64,000 nucleotides of DNA from Sediminicola sp. YIK13 (GCF_001430825.1 NZ_CP010535.1:3390501-3454500); one strand, 5' to 3'. Shown: positions 33,727 through 43,161, counted from the stretch's first letter. The notes: a model not told the origin generated them from the sequence alone. A program made the numbers and translations.

Positions 33727-36219
33727 ATGAAAAGAATTTTATTAGTCCTGTTTGTTCTTACCTCTTTCTGGTCCAATTCACAGACCAAGGTTAGTGGCGT
33801 TGTGGTAGATGAAACTGGAGAACCGGTTGCTTTTGCCAATGTGTTATTCAAGAACTCGTCTCAAGGAACCATTACCAATGACAACGGGGTGTTCTATATG
33901 GAGTCCGACGAAACATACAATACCTTAATTATTTCCTTTATCGGTTATGATAAATTGGAACTTGACTTGCCTTCAAAGGTCAATTATAATTTAAAGGCAG
34001 TGTTGATGGAATCCAGTGAGCAATTGGATGAGGTTGTGGTATATGTGGGCAAACAATCTAAAAAGAATAACCCTGCCATTGATATCCTCAAGAAAATCTG
34101 GGCAAAAAAACGGGAGAATGGTGTAAGCAAGTTTAAACAATACCAGTATGACAAATATGAAAAGGTAGAGTTTGATTTGAATACCATTGATAGCGCGCTG
34201 ATAAAAAGCAGACTCTTTAGGGGGATGGAATTTGTATTCGAAGACCTGGATACCTCAAGAATTACAGGAAAGACCTATTTGCCTATTTTTTTAAATGAGA
34301 CCTTTTCCAAAGTGTATGGAGACAACAAGTTGGCAGAGACCAAGGAAGATATTCTTGGAAATAAGAATTCTGGGTTCAGCAATAACCAAGCTTTAATTGC
34401 ATTTGTGAAGGATTTGTATTCGGACTATAACATTTACAATAACTATTTAAAATTCTTCGATAAAAGTTTTACCAGCCCCTTATCCAAAACAGGGGTGGAT
34501 ACCTATAATTATGTGCTGTCCGACAGTGCTTATATCGATAACAAATGGTGTTATAACATATTATACTATCCCAGGCGAAAGAACGAACTGACTTTCAAAG
34601 GGGATTTTTGGGTGAATGATACCACCTTCGCCATCAAGAAGATTAACTTGGAAGTGACCCGAAGTGCCAATATCAACTGGGTTAAGGATATCTATATAGA
34701 GCAGGAATTTGAAGTATTGAACGATTCAGTTTTTCTGTTGAAACGTGACTATATGCTCAGTGATTTCAGTTTTAGCAAAAAAGAGAAGGCCAGAGGGGTG
34801 TATGGAAAAAGGACTACGGTGTACAATAACTATATGTTCGATATACCCAAACCAAGGGAGTTCTATAAGGTAGATGCCAACCAGTTTGACCCATCGGTTT
34901 TTGAGAAGGAAGATAGTTTTTGGAGCGATAATAGGTTGGAGCCCTTGAATAAGGATGAAAAAGGGATCTATCAATTATTGGATACGCTGCGAACCGTTCC
35001 CAAGTTTAAATCGATTTACAATGTTGCCAGTATCCTAGGTTCCGGTTATATAGAAATAGATAAATGGAATGTTGATATAGGAAGTGTTTTCAATGTTTTT
35101 GGTTATAATGAAGCGGAAGGCACGCGCCTAAGAATGGGGGCAAGGACCTATTTTGGTCAAAATGACCCATGGCGTTTGGAAGGTTATATGGCCTATGGTT
35201 TCGGAGATCATAAATTTAAACACGGGTTTGCCGCCAAATGGCTGATAGACAGAAAGAATAGGATTATTGTTTCTGCTGGAAATAGAAGGGATATAGGTCA
35301 GCTCGGAATAAGCTTAACGGCAACCAGTGATGTATTGGGGCGCAATCAGGCTTCCTCCTCTGTACTTACAGTTGGCGCGAATAATAGGCTTTCCAATATT
35401 AATTTGAGTGCCTTTAATATGGAGATTGAGCCAATCACCAATTTGAAATTTGGGGTGGGCAGTACGTTGCGGACCCTGAGTTCGGCATTGCCAGATCTTT
35501 TTAGCCTAGATTATGTGGATCCGGAATCACCTACGGGCATTTCCTCCGAAATAAAGCAATTTGAAATCAGTACCCAGGTCATTTATACGCCTGGAAGAAG
35601 GACCATCGGGTATGGCGTGGAAAGGCGTAACATCAACGATGATTATAGTACCCTCTTCCTGAGTTACAGCCAAGGGCTTGAAGGGTTTCTGGAAAGCGAT
35701 TTTAATTATAGGAAAATCCAATTTTCCTATAGCCAACCTTGGCAATTGGGATGGGGGAGGTTATTGAGTTCTGTGGAATTGGGAAAAACTTTTGGGGAAG
35801 TGCCATTGGGTCTTTTGAATGTGATCCCGGGAAACCAGACCTTTTTCTCTGTGTATAACAGTTTTGCCAATCTCGATTTCTATGAATTTGTAACGGATAC
35901 GTATGCAACTTTGCATTTGGAACATAATTTTAATGGTAGGCTTTTTTCCAGGATACCTTTTATGAGAAAATGGAATTTGAGGGAAATTGTGGGAATCAGA
36001 GGGGCCTGGGGAGATCTGTCCGATGGTAATATTGCCTTGAGCAGTCCAACCAACGTTCCTTTAATGGCTCCGACCAATAAGATTTATTATGAATACTCTG
36101 TCGGGGTAGGGAACATATTTAGAATATTGCGAATCGATTTTAACTTTAGGGGCAATTATTTGGAAAATCCTGATGCTAGGGCGTTTGGGGTTACGGGATC
36201 ATTTGGCTTTAGTTTTTAG
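33727..36219 (+). CDS. DUF5686 outer-membrane protein with carboxypeptidase-regulatory-like domain
   Basis: Protein of 830 residues with signal peptide (MKRILLVLFVLTSFWSNSQ), a CarboxypepD_reg-like beta-sandwich at residues about 20-105 (VSGVVVDETGEPVAFANVLF), the DUF5686 domain, and a C-terminal beta-barrel-like half ending in phenylalanine (VTGSFGFSF). The N-terminal domain is the same as in SusC/TonB-dependent receptors but no plug domain or TonB box is seen. Widespread in Bacteroidota, function unknown. Single gene flanked by a terminator upstream and its own gap downstream. Confidence 0.88.
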   Translation: MKRILLVLFVLTSFWSNSQTKVSGVVVDETGEPVAFANVLFKNSSQGTITNDNGVFYMESDETYNTLIISFIGYDKLELDLPSKVNYNLKAVLMESSEQLDEVVVYVGKQSKKNNPAIDILKKIWAKKRENGVSKFKQYQYDKYEKVEFDLNTIDSALIKSRLFRGMEFVFEDLDTSRITGKTYLPIFLNETFSKVYGDNKLAETKEDILGNKNSGFSNNQALIAFVKDLYSDYNIYNNYLKFFDKSFTSPLSKTGVDTYNYVLSDSAYIDNKWCYNILYYPRRKNELTFKGDFWVNDTTFAIKKINLEVTRSANINWVKDIYIEQEFEVLNDSVFLLKRDYMLSDFSFSKKEKARGVYGKRTTVYNNYMFDIPKPREFYKVDANQFDPSVFEKEDSFWSDNRLEPLNKDEKGIYQLLDTLRTVPKFKSIYNVASILGSGYIEIDKWNVDIGSVFNVFGYNEAEGTRLRMGARTYFGQNDPWRLEGYMAYGFGDHKFKHGFAAKWLIDRKNRIIVSAGNRRDIGQLGISLTATSDVLGRNQASSSVLTVGANNRLSNINLSAFNMEIEPITNLKFGVGSTLRTLSSALPDLFSLDYVDPESPTGISSEIKQFEISTQVIYTPGRRTIGYGVERRNINDDYSTLFLSYSQGLEGFLESDFNYRKIQFSYSQPWQLGWGRLLSSVELGKTFGEVPLGLLNVIPGNQTFFSVYNSFANLDFYEFVTDTYATLHLEHNFNGRLFSRIPFMRKWNLREIVGIRGAWGDLSDGNIALSSPTNVPLMAPTNKIYYEYSVGVGNIFRILRIDFNFRGNYLENPDARAFGVTGSFGFSF

Positions 36220-36273
36220 AAACAAATGGAGCTATGTTGCCTTTTTTCTAAGGTTTACTGATTTTTTTTCAAT

Positions 36274-36281
36274 TATATTTG
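36274..36281 (+). promoter_or_regulatory. Candidate -7 element of ppa
   Basis: TATATTTG, 20 bp before the ppa ATG, matches TAnnTTTG; no clear -33. The leader would be about 14 nt, just enough for ribosome binding. Confidence 0.4.
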
Positions 36282-36300
36282 CACCACAATTTAATAAGCC

Positions 36301-36828
36301 ATGAGTACAGAAGAAATAACATCGTTTGATGTTCTTATTGAGATCCCAAAGGGGAGTAGAAACAAATATGAGTATGATTTTAAATTGAAGAAGGTTCGTT
36401 ACGACCGTATGATCTTTTCTTCAATGATGTATCCTGCCGATTATGGTTTTGTGCCAGAAACGTTGGCGTTGGATGGTGACCCCTTGGATGTTTTGGTTTT
36501 GGTGACAGAACCTACCTTCCCTGGATGTGTTATGGAAGTGAAGCCTATTGGTGTTTTCCATATGACAGATGAGAAAGGGCCAGATGAAAAAATAATCTGT
36601 GTTCCTGTTTCAGATCCTATTTGGAACAAAGTAACTGATTTGAATGAATTAAATCCACACCTTATTAAAGAGATAGAGCATTTCTTTCAAGTATATAAGG
36701 ATCTGGAAAAGAAAAAAGTTGATGTTGGTGGATGGGGAGATGTCAATGAAGCCAAAGAAATTGTTGTGAAGTGCATCAAGCGCTTTGCGGATAGCGATGT
36801 TCCACTAAGGGATGTAACAATTACCTAG
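36301..36828 (+). CDS. ppa: Inorganic pyrophosphatase, family I
   Basis: Soluble enzyme of 175 residues that hydrolyses pyrophosphate. The signature DGDPLDVLVL (with the metal-binding aspartates) is near residue 59, preceded by YPADYGFVPETLAL. Full-length for the family. It stands immediately before the membrane pyrophosphatase gene but a terminator (36857) separates them, so their expression can differ. Confidence 0.96.
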   Translation: MSTEEITSFDVLIEIPKGSRNKYEYDFKLKKVRYDRMIFSSMMYPADYGFVPETLALDGDPLDVLVLVTEPTFPGCVMEVKPIGVFHMTDEKGPDEKIICVPVSDPIWNKVTDLNELNPHLIKEIEHFFQVYKDLEKKKVDVGGWGDVNEAKEIVVKCIKRFADSDVPLRDVTIT

Positions 36829-36856
36829 TACTAAAGCATAACAATTTTTATCATAT

Positions 36857-36889
36857 AAGCAATATTCTTAGTTGAATATTGCTTTTTTT
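36857..36889 (+). terminator. Terminator between ppa and hppA
   Basis: AAGCAATATTC (36857-36867) and GAATATTGCTT (36874-36884), 11 bp perfect, loop 6 nt, then T5. Confidence 0.88.
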
Positions 36890-36943
36890 ATTTCTATTTG
36901 ATTTTACTACTTTAGTCCAGCTAAAAATTTAACAAATAAACGA

Positions 36944-39325
36944 ATGGATTCAATTATGATTTATGTGCCTATTATCATGGCAATCATTGGGCTTCTTTTT
37001 ATGTGGATAAAAAGATCCTGGGTTTTAAAACAAGACGCCGGAGATGGAAAAATGAAAGAGATTTCCGATCACATCTATGAAGGCGCACTGGCTTTTCTAA
37101 AAGCGGAATACAAATTATTGACAATCTTTGTCATCGGAGCCAGTATTGCTTTGGCCGTAATTTCATTTATTGTTCCTACAACACATATCTTAATTGTGGT
37201 AGCCTTTGTTTTTGGGGCATTTTTCTCTGCCTTAGCAGGAAATATGGGTATGAAGATCGCCACCAAAACAAACGTAAGGACAACCCAAGCTGCGCGTACC
37301 AGTTTGCCACAGGCTCTTAAAGTTTCCTTTGGTGGTGGTACTGTTATGGGATTGGGTGTAGCGGGATTGGCGGTATTAGGACTTACCACATTTTTCATCA
37401 TTTTGTTCCATTTCTTTATGAATGGTACATGGACCTCCACAGAGGACATGACCATTGTTCTCGAAACCCTGGCAGGATTCTCCTTGGGAGCTGAGTCCAT
37501 TGCCCTTTTTGCCCGTGTGGGTGGGGGTATTTATACCAAAGCGGCCGATGTAGGTGCGGATCTGGTAGGTAAAGTTGAAGCGGGAATTCCAGAGGATGAT
37601 CCTCGTAACCCGGCGACCATAGCCGATAATGTTGGAGACAACGTTGGTGATGTGGCAGGGATGGGTGCAGATTTGTTCGGTTCTTATGTGGCGACCGTTC
37701 TTGCTGCCATGGTACTGGGTAATTATGTCATTAAAGATATGGGTGGTAATATCCAAGATGCTTTTGGAGGTATCGGACCTATATTGTTGCCAATGACCAT
37801 TGCCGGTTTTGGAATTTTATTTTCCATTATTGGAACCATGTTGGTGAAAATTAAAAGTAACGATGCCAAAGAAGCCCAAGTTCAAGGGGCGCTGAACATA
37901 GGAAACTGGGTATCTATTGGTTTGACCTTGGTAACCTGTTTTATTTTGGTTAAATATATGCTCCCAGAAACCATGAAAATGGAATTCTTTGGGGAAGGAT
38001 TAAAAGATATTTCCTCTATGAGGGTGTTTTATGCCACTGTAGTTGGTTTGGCCGTGGGTGGAGTCATATCTTCGGTAACGGAATACTATACCGGTTTAGG
38101 AACAAAGCCTGTATTGGCCATCGTTCAAAAATCAAGTACTGGAGCAGGGACCAATGTTATTGCGGGATTGGCGACAGGGATGATCTCTACGTTTCCAACC
38201 GTTTTAATATTTGCTGCTGCTATTTGGGCGTCTTATGCTTTTGCAGGGTTTTACGGAGTTGCTTTAGCGGCTTCTGCTATGATGGCCACAACTGCCATGC
38301 AATTGGCCATTGATGCCTTTGGACCTATTTCCGATAACGCAGGGGGTATTGCGGAAATGAGTGAACTGCCTAAAGAAGTGCGTACGCGTACGGATATTTT
38401 GGATTCTGTAGGGAATACTACCGCTGCAACTGGGAAAGGTTTTGCCATTGCATCTGCTGCCTTGACTTCCTTGGCCTTGTTTGCTGCCTATGTCACCTTT
38501 ACCGGGATAGACGGGATCAACATATTTAAAGCGCCCGTTCTTGCCATGCTCTTTGTGGGTGGGATGATTCCCGTAGTGTTCTCGGCCCTTGCGATGAACT
38601 CGGTTGGGAAGGCCGCTATGGATATGGTGTACGAAGTGCGCAGACAGTTTAAGGAAATTCCTGGTATCATGGAAGGTACCGGAAAACCAGAGTACGGAAA
38701 ATGCGTGGAAATTTCTACCAAGGCTGCCTTGAGGGAAATGATGCTGCCCGGAATCTTGACTATTGGATTTCCTATCGCTATCGTCTTGCTTGGAAAATTG
38801 GTGTATTCGGATAATGACCAATTGACAGCAGAAATGCTTGGAGGCTATATGGCAGGTGTTACAGTTTCTGGTGTGTTGTGGGCTATTTTCCAGAACAATG
38901 CAGGAGGTGCTTGGGATAATGCCAAAAAATCCTTTGAAGCAGGAGTGGAAATCAACGGTGAAATGACTTATAAAGGTTCAGATGCCCATAAGGCAGCTGT
39001 AACCGGTGATACTGTTGGTGATCCATTTAAGGACACTTCTGGTCCGTCTATGAACATTTTGATCAAGCTGACCTGTTTAATAGGACTTGTGATCGCACCA
39101 ATATTGGGAGGTCATACCGTTGAAACCGAGGTTGCACAAAAAGAACAGCAGGTTCGTGTGGAAATGATGGTTGATAATGATGCTGCAGAAGCAATAGTTA
39201 GCTATACGACCATTGTTAATGGAGAAGAAGTTGTCCAAGAAAAAAAATTCGTGGGAACTACGGAAGAAGTGAAGAAACAAGTAGAGGCCTTTAGGGATGA
39301 CGTAAAGGTTCAGATAGAACATTAA
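36944..39325 (+). CDS. hppA: Membrane-bound ion-translocating pyrophosphatase (K+-dependent type) with a C-terminal extension
   Basis: Ion pump of 793 residues that couples pyrophosphate hydrolysis to Na+ and/or H+ transport, with about 16 membrane segments. The active-site loops [20 protein letters not shown] and [19 protein letters not shown] are intact. The [10 protein letters not shown] segment has Ala, not Lys, at the position that marks K+-dependent enzymes. After the last predicted membrane segment (near residue 725) there is a tail of about 65 acidic and hydrophilic residues, longer than in most relatives I know. Follows ppa. Confidence 0.93.
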   Translation: MDSIMIYVPIIMAIIGLLFMWIKRSWVLKQDAGDGKMKEISDHIYEGALAFLKAEYKLLTIFVIGASIALAVISFIVPTTHILIVVAFVFGAFFSALAGNMGMKIATKTNVRTTQAARTSLPQALKVSFGGGTVMGLGVAGLAVLGLTTFFIILFHFFMNGTWTSTEDMTIVLETLAGFSLGAESIALFARVGGGIYTKAADVGADLVGKVEAGIPEDDPRNPATIADNVGDNVGDVAGMGADLFGSYVATVLAAMVLGNYVIKDMGGNIQDAFGGIGPILLPMTIAGFGILFSIIGTMLVKIKSNDAKEAQVQGALNIGNWVSIGLTLVTCFILVKYMLPETMKMEFFGEGLKDISSMRVFYATVVGLAVGGVISSVTEYYTGLGTKPVLAIVQKSSTGAGTNVIAGLATGMISTFPTVLIFAAAIWASYAFAGFYGVALAASAMMATTAMQLAIDAFGPISDNAGGIAEMSELPKEVRTRTDILDSVGNTTAATGKGFAIASAALTSLALFAAYVTFTGIDGINIFKAPVLAMLFVGGMIPVVFSALAMNSVGKAAMDMVYEVRRQFKEIPGIMEGTGKPEYGKCVEISTKAALREMMLPGILTIGFPIAIVLLGKLVYSDNDQLTAEMLGGYMAGVTVSGVLWAIFQNNAGGAWDNAKKSFEAGVEINGEMTYKGSDAHKAAVTGDTVGDPFKDTSGPSMNILIKLTCLIGLVIAPILGGHTVETEVAQKEQQVRVEMMVDNDAAEAIVSYTTIVNGEEVVQEKKFVGTTEEVKKQVEAFRDDVKVQIEH

Positions 39326-39347
39326 AATAAGGAATGACCTAAAAAGG

Positions 39348-39380
39348 AAAAGCCGCCCAATTCATATTGGGCGGCTTTTT
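39348..39380. terminator. Bidirectional terminator between hppA and deoxynucleoside kinase
   Basis: AAAAGCCGCCCAAT (39348-39361) and ATTGGGCGGCTTTT (39366-39379) make a 14-bp perfect stem with a 4-nt loop, GC-rich in the middle and flanked by A and T runs, serving both convergent genes. Confidence 0.93.
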
Positions 39381-39401
39381 ATATGTTATAAGTTTAGGCT
39401 T

Positions 39402-40016
39402 CTAGAATAAGCCGTTGATTTCCGCATCAATCTTATTAAGGACCAGTCCCAAATCCTCTGGGTTGTCCACGAAATTCAATTTATCTACATCTATGATCAA
39501 AAGGGGGCCTTTTTCATAGCCTTCTACCCAAGCCTCGTAGCGTTCATTCAATCTGCTGAGGTAATCTATGGAAATAGTGTTTTCGTAATCCCTACCTCTT
39601 TTATGGATCTGGTTGACCAAATTTGGAATGGAACTCCTCAAATAGATCATAAGATCTGGCGGTTGTACCAAACTTTCCATAAGGTCAAAGAGACTGGAAT
39701 AATTTGTAAAATCACGATTCGTCATTAGCCCCATGGCGTGGAGGTTGGGAGCGAATATAAAGGCATCCTCGTAAATGGTCCTATCCTGAATAATACTCTT
39801 GCCACTTTCGCGGATTTGTAAAATTTGTCGGAAACGGCTGTTGAGGAAGTAGATCTGCAGGTTAAAACTCCATCGTTCCATTTGATTGTAAAAATCGTCC
39901 AAATAGGGATTGTCAACCACATCCTCAAAATGTGCCTCCCATTTGTAATGTTTGGCCAGTAATCTGGTCAGGGTAGTTTTTCCTGCTCCTATATTTCCAG
40001 CAACTGCTATATGCAT
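39402..40016 (-). CDS. Deoxynucleoside kinase
   Basis: Kinase of 204 residues of the dCK/dGK type that phosphorylates salvaged deoxynucleosides. The P-loop is GNIGAGKTTLTRLLA at the N-terminus; VVDNPYLDDFY holds the substrate glutamate/aspartate region and IIQDRTIYEDAFIFA the conserved DR[ST] motif. C-terminal 'LNFVDNPEDL' is family-typical. Substrate (dA/dG or dC) cannot be told from the sequence. Isolated gene; the 201-bp gap on its 5' side, before the response regulator, shows nothing clear. Confidence 0.92.
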   Translation of the reverse strand: MHIAVAGNIGAGKTTLTRLLAKHYKWEAHFEDVVDNPYLDDFYNQMERWSFNLQIYFLNSRFRQILQIRESGKSIIQDRTIYEDAFIFAPNLHAMGLMTNRDFTNYSSLFDLMESLVQPPDLMIYLRSSIPNLVNQIHKRGRDYENTISIDYLSRLNERYEAWVEGYEKGPLLIIDVDKLNFVDNPEDLGLVLNKIDAEINGLF

Positions 40017-40217
40017 AGTCTTATTTGTTTGTGATTAGTGCTCAATGTAACCTATTTACTCAAAGTGATAGGGGACCACAAGATACAAGATATCGTTATG
40101 AAGTGAAAATCTTTAATAGAATATACGATGAAAAAAACAGGAATGTTTTAAACCTATTTCTTGAGGCTTTTAAGGAATTCAATTTTAAAAATTAAAACTG
40201 GGAATGAATCAAATAAT

Positions 40218-40904
40218 CTAATCCATGCAAATTAGTTTGTATCCAAATCCACGAACATTTAATATCTTAATGTTTTCGTCTTTTTTTAATTTTTTTCTAA
40301 GCTTGCTAATAAATACATCCATACTTCGTGTATTGAAGAAATCATCATCTCCCCAGATTTTCTTGAGTATAAAGGAGCGGTCTAGTATATCATTTCTCTT
40401 TTCAACTAAATGAAATAACAATTCTGCCTCTCTATGAGTAAGTCTTGTGATCTCATTATTAAAAATTAATTCTTGTTTGATATGATTAAAACCATATTTG
40501 CCAATGCTAATAAATTGGTTGGTTTTTGATAGTTTTATTCTATCAAGTAAGGAGTTGATACGAACAATTAATTCTTCCATGCTAAATGGTTTTTTTATGT
40601 AGTCGTTACCACCATGTGAAAATCCTTCTAGAACATCTTTTGTTTGTGATTTTGATGTCAAAAATATAATAGGAGTAGATTTGTCCTCTACCCTTATTTC
40701 ACTTGCAAGACTAAACCCATCTTTTTTGGGCATCATAACATCTAGAACTAAAATGTTTGGTTTGTTTTTTCGATATAAGTCGAGAGCTTCCACACCATTC
40801 TCCGCATATAAAACCGAAAATCCTCTGCTTTCCAGACTCTCTTTTATAATTGTACCTAGAGCAATTTCATCTTCCGCAAGTAATATTGTTATTTGTTCTG
40901 TCAT
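40218..40904 (-). CDS. OmpR-family response regulator
   Basis: Regulator of 228 residues: receiver domain (acidic pair at ILLAEDEIALG, phosphorylated Asp in ILVLDVMMPKKDGFSL near residue 54, Lys in YIKKPFSMEEL) followed by a winged-helix DNA-binding domain (LTHREAELLFHLVEKRND, then DVFISKLRKKLKKD and LNVRGFGYKLI). It lies 4 bp after its kinase gene, whose product is the obvious partner. The type is that called RprY in Bacteroidota. Confidence 0.94.
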   Translation of the reverse strand: MTEQITILLAEDEIALGTIIKESLESRGFSVLYAENGVEALDLYRKNKPNILVLDVMMPKKDGFSLASEIRVEDKSTPIIFLTSKSQTKDVLEGFSHGGNDYIKKPFSMEELIVRINSLLDRIKLSKTNQFISIGKYGFNHIKQELIFNNEITRLTHREAELLFHLVEKRNDILDRSFILKKIWGDDDFFNTRSMDVFISKLRKKLKKDENIKILNVRGFGYKLICMD

Positions 40905-40908
40905 TATA

Positions 40909-42357
40909 TTATTTCAGCAAGGAAATTTTAAATGTTGTCCAGGATTCTTTTGGCAGATACTCAAGCGTGCCATTGTGTTTTAAAATAATTTTCATGGCAT
41001 AATAGAGCCCTATCCCAAAACCTTTAACGTCATGTAGATTACCACTTGGTACTCTAAAAAATTTTTCAAAAATATCGGTTTGATGGCTTTTGGGAATACC
41101 CGGGCCATTATCAGTAACGTAAATTTCGAAACTAGCGTTAGTTTCTTTTAGTTCTACCACTATCTCACCGTTACCATATTTAATGGCATTGTCTATGAGG
41201 TTGCTAATTGCAACCTCAAAATGAAAATTGTCAACCTCATGTAATAAGGAGGGAATTGTATTGTTTAAGGTAATTGTATAAGAAGGGTAGGTTGTTTTAA
41301 ATCTGGTGATTATATTATTGATTATTTGGATGATATCTAATTTTTCTTGATTCAATGTAAGACTATCATGATCCAAGCTGGCAGTATCCAATATTTTTTC
41401 TACCATTAGGTTGAGTTTCATTAACTGTTGTTTAGAGATCTCGATATATTTTTTATTCTTTTCTTCGTCCTGTTCCCTGTTAAAACTTGATATCCCTTCA
41501 AGTGCTGTGGCAACTGTTGCAATGGGTGTTTTGAGTTCATGGGTAATATTACTTACAAAATCATTTCTTATAAGAGACAATTCCTTCTGTTTTTTAATGA
41601 TGCTCAAAAGGTAATAAAGGCACCAAACAATGCTTAATGAAAGAACCAAAGAAAGTAGAATGCCTAAAAATCCTCTTTGATAGATCTCTTTGATCGGATT
41701 TGTGAAAATAAGTTCAATAGCTTCGTTATCGGGGAGGAAGTTGGATTCAGAAATTATTTTTAATGTTTTTGGGGAGGATTGGAGATCACCTTTTTTTTCA
41801 AAGACAGAATCGTTCTTTAGGTGGTTAATAGAATAGGCAATGGTAATGCTTTTGCGTTTCAGTGCCTTGTCAAGGTAATTTTTAAGAATTGGAAATTGTA
41901 TTGAATCCTGATTGAGGGTGATGGAAATTCTATTGGGATATTGTTCTAATTCTTTTTTGTCAGATATTTCAGTTATACCTCTTCTAGCGGATATGCCAGA
42001 TTTATTTATTTCCTTATCCAATACTGAATCATTATGGGTAAAATGCTCCGTACCGCCCTTTAAATCAAATTTCTTAAAATACCTTTTAATGGCAGTGTCC
42101 CCTAGAAAATTGGAAATTGAGTTATTATCTGAATAATTGGTTGAAGTGGTGTCTATAAAAGTGATAAAATTATTTTGCGAGGTTTCTGCGTAATAGTTTT
42201 CCACACTTTGATCTAAACTTAATTGAACTTCATTAAGTAGGCGTTGTTTGTTGGTTAGGTAGTTCTCATAATTCCAATACAACTGAATTCCTATTGTGAC
42301 AAGTATGGTAATCCCAACAAGAAAAATTAGGTAGGTTTGGTTTTTATCAGTCATCAT
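40909..42357 (-). CDS. Sensor histidine kinase
   Basis: Membrane sensor of 482 residues. Two membrane segments (about residues 9-27 and 233-256) enclose a periplasmic sensor part of about 200 residues with no recognised domain. No HAMP domain is apparent; the H-box follows at once (NDFVSNITHELKTPIATV). The N box NLIDNAIKYGNG and G boxes TDNGPGIPKSHQTDIFEKFF and KGFGIGLYYAMKI are intact. Two adjacent ATGs at the start give either 482 or 481 residues. Divergent from a small secreted protein gene. Confidence 0.93.
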   Translation of the reverse strand: MMTDKNQTYLIFLVGITILVTIGIQLYWNYENYLTNKQRLLNEVQLSLDQSVENYYAETSQNNFITFIDTTSTNYSDNNSISNFLGDTAIKRYFKKFDLKGGTEHFTHNDSVLDKEINKSGISARRGITEISDKKELEQYPNRISITLNQDSIQFPILKNYLDKALKRKSITIAYSINHLKNDSVFEKKGDLQSSPKTLKIISESNFLPDNEAIELIFTNPIKEIYQRGFLGILLSLVLSLSIVWCLYYLLSIIKKQKELSLIRNDFVSNITHELKTPIATVATALEGISSFNREQDEEKNKKYIEISKQQLMKLNLMVEKILDTASLDHDSLTLNQEKLDIIQIINNIITRFKTTYPSYTITLNNTIPSLLHEVDNFHFEVAISNLIDNAIKYGNGEIVVELKETNASFEIYVTDNGPGIPKSHQTDIFEKFFRVPSGNLHDVKGFGIGLYYAMKIILKHNGTLEYLPKESWTTFKISLLK

Positions 42358-42395
42358 ATAAAGTTAACCACAATTTACATGAATTCTCAGAATGC

Positions 42396-42411
42396 TTAAC
42401 ACTCGTTAACA
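42396..42411. promoter_or_regulatory. Tandem TTAACA repeats in the kinase/secreted-protein gap
   Basis: TTAACA at 42396-42401 and at 42406-42411, start points 10 bp apart, plus TTAACC at 42364-42369. OmpR-type regulators commonly bind paired direct repeats about one helical turn apart, so this may be the binding site for the neighbouring response regulator in the 124-bp divergent region. Confidence 0.4.
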
Positions 42412-42481
42412 GTAAATAACCCATGGTTTTTGTTTTAAAAACGAAGTTTGATGAAATAATAATTAAAAAAACATAAGCCTT

Positions 42482-42847
42482 ATGAAAACTATTAAGCTGC
42501 TCACAGCAACACTCTTTCTTTTTGTAATAAGTGCCGTTCAGGCACAAGATGCCCATGAAGATTCTATTGTTAAAGTAAAAGAATTAGGCATTACGGTAGA
42601 TAAAGTTGAAGAACTTGATACGTTGAATTGGACCGAAGTCTTTTCAATTTTCAAGGATAATAATCCGGAAGATTCTATCCAGGTATTTATTAAGATCAAT
42701 AAGTTAGAGTTAAAAAAGGATGATCTGTCCAAGATAAGGTATGATGATCTTACGCTTTCCGTAATAGGGATTTCCAAAAATCGAGAAGAATTAAAGAAGG
42801 AGATAAACGAAAAAACAATTGCACTTATCAAACACCTAAAAGAATAA
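42482..42847 (+). CDS. Small secreted or periplasmic protein of unknown function
   Basis: I do not recognise this 121-residue protein. It begins with a clear signal peptide (MKTIKLLTATLFLFVISAVQAQ) and continues with a charged alpha/beta pattern rich in Lys, Glu, Asp and Ile (for example IQVFIKINKLELKKDDLSKI). There is no cysteine, lipobox or membrane segment in the mature part. It is divergent from the two-component genes and followed by a terminator, so it is a plausible target or accessory sensor of that system; this is inferred from position only. Confidence 0.72.
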   Translation: MKTIKLLTATLFLFVISAVQAQDAHEDSIVKVKELGITVDKVEELDTLNWTEVFSIFKDNNPEDSIQVFIKINKLELKKDDLSKIRYDDLTLSVIGISKNREELKKEINEKTIALIKHLKE

Positions 42848-42873
42848 GCCAAAAGAGAACGTTTCTAGCTGAT

Positions 42874-42905
42874 AAACCCTTCGGATAATGAAGGGTTTTT
42901 CTTTT
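42874..42905 (+). terminator. Terminator after the small secreted protein
   Basis: AAACCCTTC (42874-42882) and GAAGGGTTT (42890-42898), 9 bp perfect, 7-nt loop, then T-rich sequence. Confidence 0.85.
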
Positions 42906-42964
42906 CGCTAAATTGGTTTCCGATCCGTTAAATATCCAACCTTGTGTAATTTGTTGTTAAAGAT

Positions 42965-42995
42965 TTTGCGGGCAATTTGAATTCTCCTACTTTTG
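42965..42995 (+). promoter_or_regulatory. Promoter of metK
   Basis: TTTG (42965-42968), 19-bp spacer, TACTTTTG (42988-42995): the best match in the window to the Bacteroidota housekeeping promoter. Transcription should start near 43000-43003, leaving a leader of about 160 nt before metK, at whose very start lies the SAM-II-like element. Confidence 0.78.
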
Positions 42996-43009
42996 CCCGA
43001 CAATTTGAA

Positions 43010-43081
43010 GAGGAAGGATTTGACTGATTGCAACCTCGAGTTCCGGAATTGTTCCGGATTCTTAAAATGCTAAAGCAGTTC
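43010..43081 (+). promoter_or_regulatory. SAM-II-like riboswitch (long-loop variant) in the metK leader
   Basis: The leader contains the SAM-II core in order: a short P1 5' strand (GAGG, 43010-43013, or AGG next to the core), GATTTGACTGATTGCAA (43017-43033), P1 3' strand CCTC (43034-43037), an inserted hairpin TCCGGAA/TTCCGGA (43042-43058), then TTAAAATGCTAAAGCAG (43062-43078). The pseudoknot pairing is supported by CTG at 43024-43026 with CAG at 43076-43078, extendable to five pairs. The conserved GAUUU..AUUGCAA and GCUAAAG pieces are those of the SAM-II class. The gene behind it makes SAM, so feedback is the expected role. Confidence 0.75.
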
Positions 43082-43082
43082 C

Positions 43083-43101
43083 TACTGAAGTTCTTTCAGT
43101 A
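43083..43101 (+). other. Hairpin downstream of the SAM-II-like core
   Basis: TACTGAA (43083-43089) and TTCAGTA (43095-43101) with a 5-nt loop lie just after the aptamer. The following sequence is not a U-run. It may be an expression platform element or may only space the aptamer from the ribosome-binding region 60 nt on. Confidence 0.4.
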
Positions 43102-43161
43102 AGTAAACTTCTTTACCACATTACGTCAAATCGGGTACTCAATTTAAAATGATTGAAAGTT

